A DNA stretch of 8,867 bases, taken from NCBI GenBank assembly GCA_030599405.1, contig JAUVOB010000031.1, positions 1-8,867 on the forward strand, given 5' to 3'. The position numbers and the translations under genes are program-made. Under the pieces are notes generated by a model. That model was given only the letters and a program-made list of their open reading frames with translations. It ran no database searches and had not been told where the DNA came from. Shown here piece by piece: positions 5,269-8,867 of this stretch. This DNA is from Chloroflexota bacterium. GTDB lineage: Bacteria; Chloroflexota; Anaerolineae; Promineifilales; Promineifilaceae. How positions within the stretch are numbered: position 1 is the first letter of the stretch; each line of letters starts with the position of its first letter.

Positions 5269-5741
5269 GCGCACATGTAGTCCGACCAAGACCAAAGACG
5301 AAGAAGGATAGGAGAAGGAAACTCGTCTGGCTTACCGAGGCACAAGCCGCTCTAAGTTGGGCCGTCCTTCTTGCGCTTGCTGCTGTGCTTGGCGCCATCT
5401 ATCTGCACCAGGCAAGCGGAATAGCCCGAGTGGGGAGGACCGTTCAAGGCCTGCAATATCAGCTAGATGAAGTCAAACGAGAAAACACCACTCTAGAACT
5501 CGACATAGCCAGGGCTCAATCCCTTGGTCGCCTGAATGAGGAATCAGACAGATTGGGATTTACTCGTGCCGACCCCGAGGAAATCGAGTATATCGTCATC
5601 CTTGATTACCCGCCTCAGTTAGACTCCCCGGAGTTAACAGATCCGCAGCCGGAACCGGTTCCCATTGATACAGCCCTCGAGGCAGTCTTCCGCGCTCTGA
5701 CCTCTCGGATTGAGAACCTCGGTCGAGGGGAAGCAGAATGA
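5265..5741 (+). CDS. ftsL: FtsL-like septum-formation protein (single-pass, coiled coil)
   Basis: The protein has 158 residues and is identified by architecture and gene position more than by sequence. Seen: a basic cytoplasmic tail (1-24, rich in K and R), one transmembrane segment (about 27-48, ALSWAVLLALAAVLGAIYL), and an extracytoplasmic coiled-coil stretch (about 55-92, VQGLQYQLDEVKREN...LELDIARAQSLGRL). ESDRLGFTRADPEEIEYIVI (93-112) resembles the short beta-like block after the coiled coil in FtsL/DivIC proteins. FtsL acts with FtsB/DivIC and FtsQ to recruit and activate the septal FtsW-FtsI synthase. Oddly, a proline- and acid-rich linker (113-134) and an amphipathic helix (about 135-153) extend beyond the usual end. 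It lies between rsmH and ftsI, the classical ftsL place, with GTGA overlap upstream and ATGA overlap downstream, so its production is probably coupled to both. The alternative is an FtsB/DivIC-type relative. Confidence 0.8.
   Translation: MSAHVVRPRPKTKKDRRRKLVWLTEAQAALSWAVLLALAAVLGAIYLHQASGIARVGRTVQGLQYQLDEVKRENTTLELDIARAQSLGRLNEESDRLGFTRADPEEIEYIVILDYPPQLDSPELTDPQPEPVPIDTALEAVFRALTSRIENLGRGEAE
5725..5730 (+). promoter_or_regulatory. Ribosome binding site of ftsI
   Basis: GAGGGG within the last codons of the ftsL-like gene, 7 nt before ATG 5738. It is a strong Shine-Dalgarno sequence and confirms the overlapping start. Confidence 0.75.
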
Positions 5742-7441
5742 ACTCGAGCCAGCAGCGCCGACTACTTATCATCTGTGCCGGACTCATAATTGCTGTCGTC
5801 GCAGTTATTTTGCGCCTCATCTCGTTCCAATTCTTGAGCACAGACCAAATCGCTGAATTAAGCCGAATTATTCAAAATCACAGTGTTACGGACCTGCCAG
5901 ACCGCGGATTAGTGGTCGATAGGAATATGGCGGTCCTTGTAGGAAACGGGAGCGATTACCAGGTCGGCGTCTCGCCGGCCTTCGTTTCAAATGGTGAGGA
6001 GATCGCAACTGATTTGGCCCCGATTCTGGGGAAGCCAAGACACGATATCCTGGGAAAATTGAATTCCAGTGACACTTTCGTCGTGCTAGAAGGTCGCGTT
6101 CCACCGGATGTTGCGGAAGAGATACGGTCTCTTGGGTATGACCAGGTTCAACTGGATCCCTTGCCCCGCCGCATGTACCCCCAAGACGACCTTCTTTGTC
6201 ATGTCTTGGGCTACGTCGATTTTCAAAATGAGGGCGGTAGCGGTCTCGAAGGTTACTACCAGACCGAATTAGTTGGTGTTGCCGCAAGTATGTTGATGAA
6301 TATCTCGCCGCTGACTGAACAGACAGGTGTTATCGCCAGGGAAGGAGCTGATCTCGTACTGACGATCGATAGGACAGTCCAATATGTAGTCGAGGAGCAG
6401 CTCAGACGAGTTATTGAGGAAACCGGAGCCGAGAGTGGAACCATAATCGTTATGGATCCGCGAACCGGGGCTATTTTGGCCATGGCCAATCTTCCCTGTT
6501 ACCAGCCCTATGATTACTTCGATGCCGAGGACGGCATGTTGCTTAATCCGGCAGTAAGCAAGCAGTATGAGCCAGGATCGGTAATGAAACTGATCACCAT
6601 GGCTGCTGCCCTCGATTCCGGTACGGTAACCCCTCAAACAACCTATAACGATACAGGTGTCATCTTCGTTGGTGGCAATCCGATGTATAACTGGGATCGT
6701 GGCGCCTACGGCGTCACGGACATGACCGGATTACTTGGTTACTCGCTCAACGTTGGCGCAGCGACAATAGCCACCTGGATGGGACCGGACACACTCTATA
6801 ACTATTTCCAACGGTTCGGTTACAGTCGACCGTTAGGCATTGATTTGATGGCTGAAGTAGGTGGGCAATTGCCTCTGCCCGGCGACTCCAATTGGACGGA
6901 AACGAATATCGGCACAAACGCTTTCGGCCAGGGGTTGGCTGTGACACCCTTGCAAATGTTATCGGCCGTATCCGCGCTGGCCAACGATGGTTATCTCATG
7001 CAGCCGTATCTCGTACAAGAGATCCACAAAGACGGCCAGGTTTTTTCCAGGGAGCCCACCATTCTTAGCCGGCCGGTATCAAAACAGACCGCGTATCAGC
7101 TGACAGCGATGGCTGTCAATGCCGTCCGCACGGAAGTGTTTGGTGCGCAGTTGGAAGGTTATACGGTCGCGGGAAAGACTGGTACGGCCCAGATACCGGA
7201 AGGGGGAATTTACCACCCGTCCGATACTATCGCCTCATTTATCGGTTGGTTGCCGGCTGATGATCCCGAGCTCATTGTGCTGGTGAAAATTGACCGGCCT
7301 GAGACATCACCATGGGGTTCTACGGTAGCTGCTCCGGCATTTTCCGAACTTGCTAAGGAACTAGTGATCCTGCTCGATATTCCACCTGATGAAGTAAGGC
7401 TACAAAGAGATATTCTGGCGGCTAGGTCGCAGGGAGGCTAG
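5738..7441 (+). CDS. ftsI: Division-specific class B penicillin-binding protein (FtsI/PbpB), peptidoglycan transpeptidase
   Basis: The protein has 567 residues. It cross-links septal peptidoglycan outside the cytoplasmic membrane, working with FtsW. Domains in order: a short cytoplasmic tail, one membrane anchor (about 9-33), the pedestal/dimerisation domain starting with DRGLVVDRN (55-63) and including LPRRMYPQDDL (142-152), then the transpeptidase domain from about 205. Catalytic motifs are all present: SVMK (S281 nucleophile, K284) after YEPG, SLN (336-338), and KTGTAQ (480-485). GQGLAVTPLQM (398-408) is also typical. There is no glycosyltransferase domain and no PASTA domain; the protein stops shortly after the transpeptidase fold. 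The ATG overlaps the ftsL stop (ATGA) and has a strong ribosome binding site. The next gene, murF, begins 22 bp after the stop. A Spo-type or elongation PBP2 role is less likely because of the ftsL and rsmH neighbours. Confidence 0.95.
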   Translation: MNSSQQRRLLIICAGLIIAVVAVILRLISFQFLSTDQIAELSRIIQNHSVTDLPDRGLVVDRNMAVLVGNGSDYQVGVSPAFVSNGEEIATDLAPILGKPRHDILGKLNSSDTFVVLEGRVPPDVAEEIRSLGYDQVQLDPLPRRMYPQDDLLCHVLGYVDFQNEGGSGLEGYYQTELVGVAASMLMNISPLTEQTGVIAREGADLVLTIDRTVQYVVEEQLRRVIEETGAESGTIIVMDPRTGAILAMANLPCYQPYDYFDAEDGMLLNPAVSKQYEPGSVMKLITMAAALDSGTVTPQTTYNDTGVIFVGGNPMYNWDRGAYGVTDMTGLLGYSLNVGAATIATWMGPDTLYNYFQRFGYSRPLGIDLMAEVGGQLPLPGDSNWTETNIGTNAFGQGLAVTPLQMLSAVSALANDGYLMQPYLVQEIHKDGQVFSREPTILSRPVSKQTAYQLTAMAVNAVRTEVFGAQLEGYTVAGKTGTAQIPEGGIYHPSDTIASFIGWLPADDPELIVLVKIDRPETSPWGSTVAAPAFSELAKELVILLDIPPDEVRLQRDILAARSQGG

Positions 7442-7463
7442 GGCAAACCCTAACTGACTTCTT

Positions 7464-8867
7464 ATGCAATCGCTTGGTTTTATTCTAGAGACATTAACAG
7501 AATACGCTCCCACAGGAGAGGAGCCACAGATCTCTTCGGTTGTGATCGACAGCCGTGAAGCCGAGCCGAATAGTCTGTTTGTAGCATTTTCGGGCGACCA
7601 GCATGAAGGCCATGATTTCGTATCGGATGCCTTCGAGCGTGGCGCTAGTGCGGCTTTAATCGATCAATCGATTGGCGAAGAGTATTGGACAGTCGACGCG
7701 CGATCTGCAATTGGCGGAGGGTCTCTTCCAGAGAATCTATCAGAGACGCCGATCTGCGTGCGGGTCGAGAATACGCTGGAGGCGCTTCAGAGTTTGGGCC
7801 AAGCCTGGCGTGATCGTTTTCCGGATCTTCGGGTTATTGGCATAACCGGCAGCGTAGGAAAAACCACGACCAAAGAGTTGACTTATGCCGTATTGGCCCA
7901 GAGGTATCGCACCCTAAAGTCAGAAGGGAACTATAACAACGAGATCGGTCTTCCACTTTCTTTATTGCGACTGAGACCATGGCACGAGTACGCGGTTCTA
8001 GAAATGGGTATGTACGCACAGGGCGAAATCAGCCTCTTGGCAGAGCTCGCCAGGCCCCAAGTCGGTGTTGTTACCATAGTCGGTTCTGTGCACATGGAGT
8101 GGCTGGGGACAATCGAGGCTATCGCGGATGCGAAGCGGGAACTGGTAGAGGTACTCCCGCCTGAACCCATTGGCGTGGCTATTCTCAATATGGACGATCC
8201 CCTAGTGATGAACATGGCAGCCCATACAGCGGCCCGAGTGTTCACTTATGGCTTAGATCAGAAAGCAGATCTTTGGGCTGACGATATCGATTCGATGGGC
8301 CTTGAAGGAATCAGCTTCACCTTACACAGTGGACGTGATCGTCTAAGTATACATGTACCTCTATTGGGCAGGCATAGCGTTCATACCTCTTTGCGAGCCG
8401 CGGCCGTTGGGCTGGTAGAGAGACTTTCGTGGGACGAAATAGTTGCCGGATTGAGAGATCTGACCTCGCAACTAAGGCTTGTCGCTGTACCCGGTCCTCG
8501 GGGAAGCGTGATCTTAGACGATACCTATAATTCAAGTCCAGAGTCAGCAATAGCTGCGCTAAATCTGCTGGCTGATTTGCCGGGTCGTCATATTGCCGTT
8601 TTAGGCGATATGCTTGAACTTGGACCCGTTGAGGAATTCTCCCATCGTCTGGTTGGTAGGCGATCCAGGGGTGTCGCTGATTTACTGGTAGCGGTCGGCT
8701 CACGAGGCCAATTAATCGGGGAGGAAGCAATCTCAGCCGGTATGCCATCCACGAATGTATACCTCGTAGACGATTCAGATGAAGCCATTCAAGTACTTGA
8801 AGACGTTATCCAATCCGGAGACATGGTCCTGGTCAAAGGCTCGCACGGAGCGCGACTTGACAAGATC
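7464..8867 (+). CDS. murF: UDP-N-acetylmuramoyl-tripeptide--D-alanyl-D-alanine ligase MurF (3' end cut by window)
   Basis: There are 468 residues before the right edge. The sequence stops inside the conserved VLVKGS block region (454-460), so it lacks little of the protein. MurF adds D-Ala-D-Ala to the UDP-MurNAc-tripeptide with ATP, the last cytosolic step of the stem peptide. Seen: an N-terminal UMP-binding domain with VVIDSREAEPNSLFVAFSG (26-44), ATP-binding GITGSVGKTTTKE (126-138), SEGNYNNEIGLP (153-164), LEMGMYAQGEIS (179-190), H210 in VGSVH, AKREL with the probable carbamylated Lys (K224), GRHSVHTSLRAAAVG (302-316), LDDTYNSSPESA (351-362) and VLGDMLELG (379-387). The signatures distinguish it from MurE. 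Some positions vary: MGMN is MGMY and YNANP is YNSSP. The ATG at 7464 follows an in-frame TGA two codons upstream. No Shine-Dalgarno sequence is visible. It follows ftsI directly, with no murE between them. Confidence 0.95.
   Translation, partial: MQSLGFILETLTEYAPTGEEPQISSVVIDSREAEPNSLFVAFSGDQHEGHDFVSDAFERGASAALIDQSIGEEYWTVDARSAIGGGSLPENLSETPICVRVENTLEALQSLGQAWRDRFPDLRVIGITGSVGKTTTKELTYAVLAQRYRTLKSEGNYNNEIGLPLSLLRLRPWHEYAVLEMGMYAQGEISLLAELARPQVGVVTIVGSVHMEWLGTIEAIADAKRELVEVLPPEPIGVAILNMDDPLVMNMAAHTAARVFTYGLDQKADLWADDIDSMGLEGISFTLHSGRDRLSIHVPLLGRHSVHTSLRAAAVGLVERLSWDEIVAGLRDLTSQLRLVAVPGPRGSVILDDTYNSSPESAIAALNLLADLPGRHIAVLGDMLELGPVEEFSHRLVGRRSRGVADLLVAVGSRGQLIGEEAISAGMPSTNVYLVDDSDEAIQVLEDVIQSGDMVLVKGSHGARLDKI

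Overview
The window reads as chromosomal core sequence of a free-living bacterium, with moderate G+C and intact, densely packed genes. No mobile element, phage gene, CRISPR array or RNA gene was found. Its source is probably a Chloroflexota-type lineage. That assignment is an inference from motif wording (STNEVF in the RmlD homologue, GRHSVHTSL and MGMYAQGEI in MurF, CxCPPxxPxCxC in RsmH) and is only moderately secure.

Left part (1-2444, minus strand): three genes transcribed leftwards. In transcription order they are an RmlD-like dTDP-4-dehydrorhamnose reductase (2444-1596), a family-2 glycosyltransferase of the rhamnosyltransferase type (1502-534), and a second family-2 glycosyltransferase of the dolichyl/polyprenyl-phosphate hexosyltransferase type (423 to beyond the left edge). 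Together they suggest synthesis of a rhamnose-containing cell-surface glycan: one enzyme finishes the sugar nucleotide, one transfers it, and one probably charges a lipid carrier. A 13-bp tandem duplication lies between the two transferases.

Middle (2445-3760): a 114-bp divergent promoter region, then trmD (tRNA m1G37 methyltransferase). The trmD promoter is placed so that its mRNA could start at the ATG. A 377-bp non-coding stretch follows, ending in a strong candidate sigma-A promoter and four GTGG boxes at 10-11 bp spacing. These boxes look like the operator of MraZ, which is encoded next.

Right part (3761-8867, plus strand): the start of a division and cell wall (dcw) cluster in the order mraZ, rsmH, an ftsL-like gene, ftsI/pbpB and murF (cut by the right edge). 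rsmH, ftsL and ftsI are joined by 4-bp stop/start overlaps, so they are probably translationally coupled. murE, which commonly sits between ftsI and murF, is absent from that position.

The clearest signal outside the genes is the probable MraZ autoregulatory operator. The rest is mostly ordinary core biology. No unknown enzymatic or defence system is visible, and I do not claim one.
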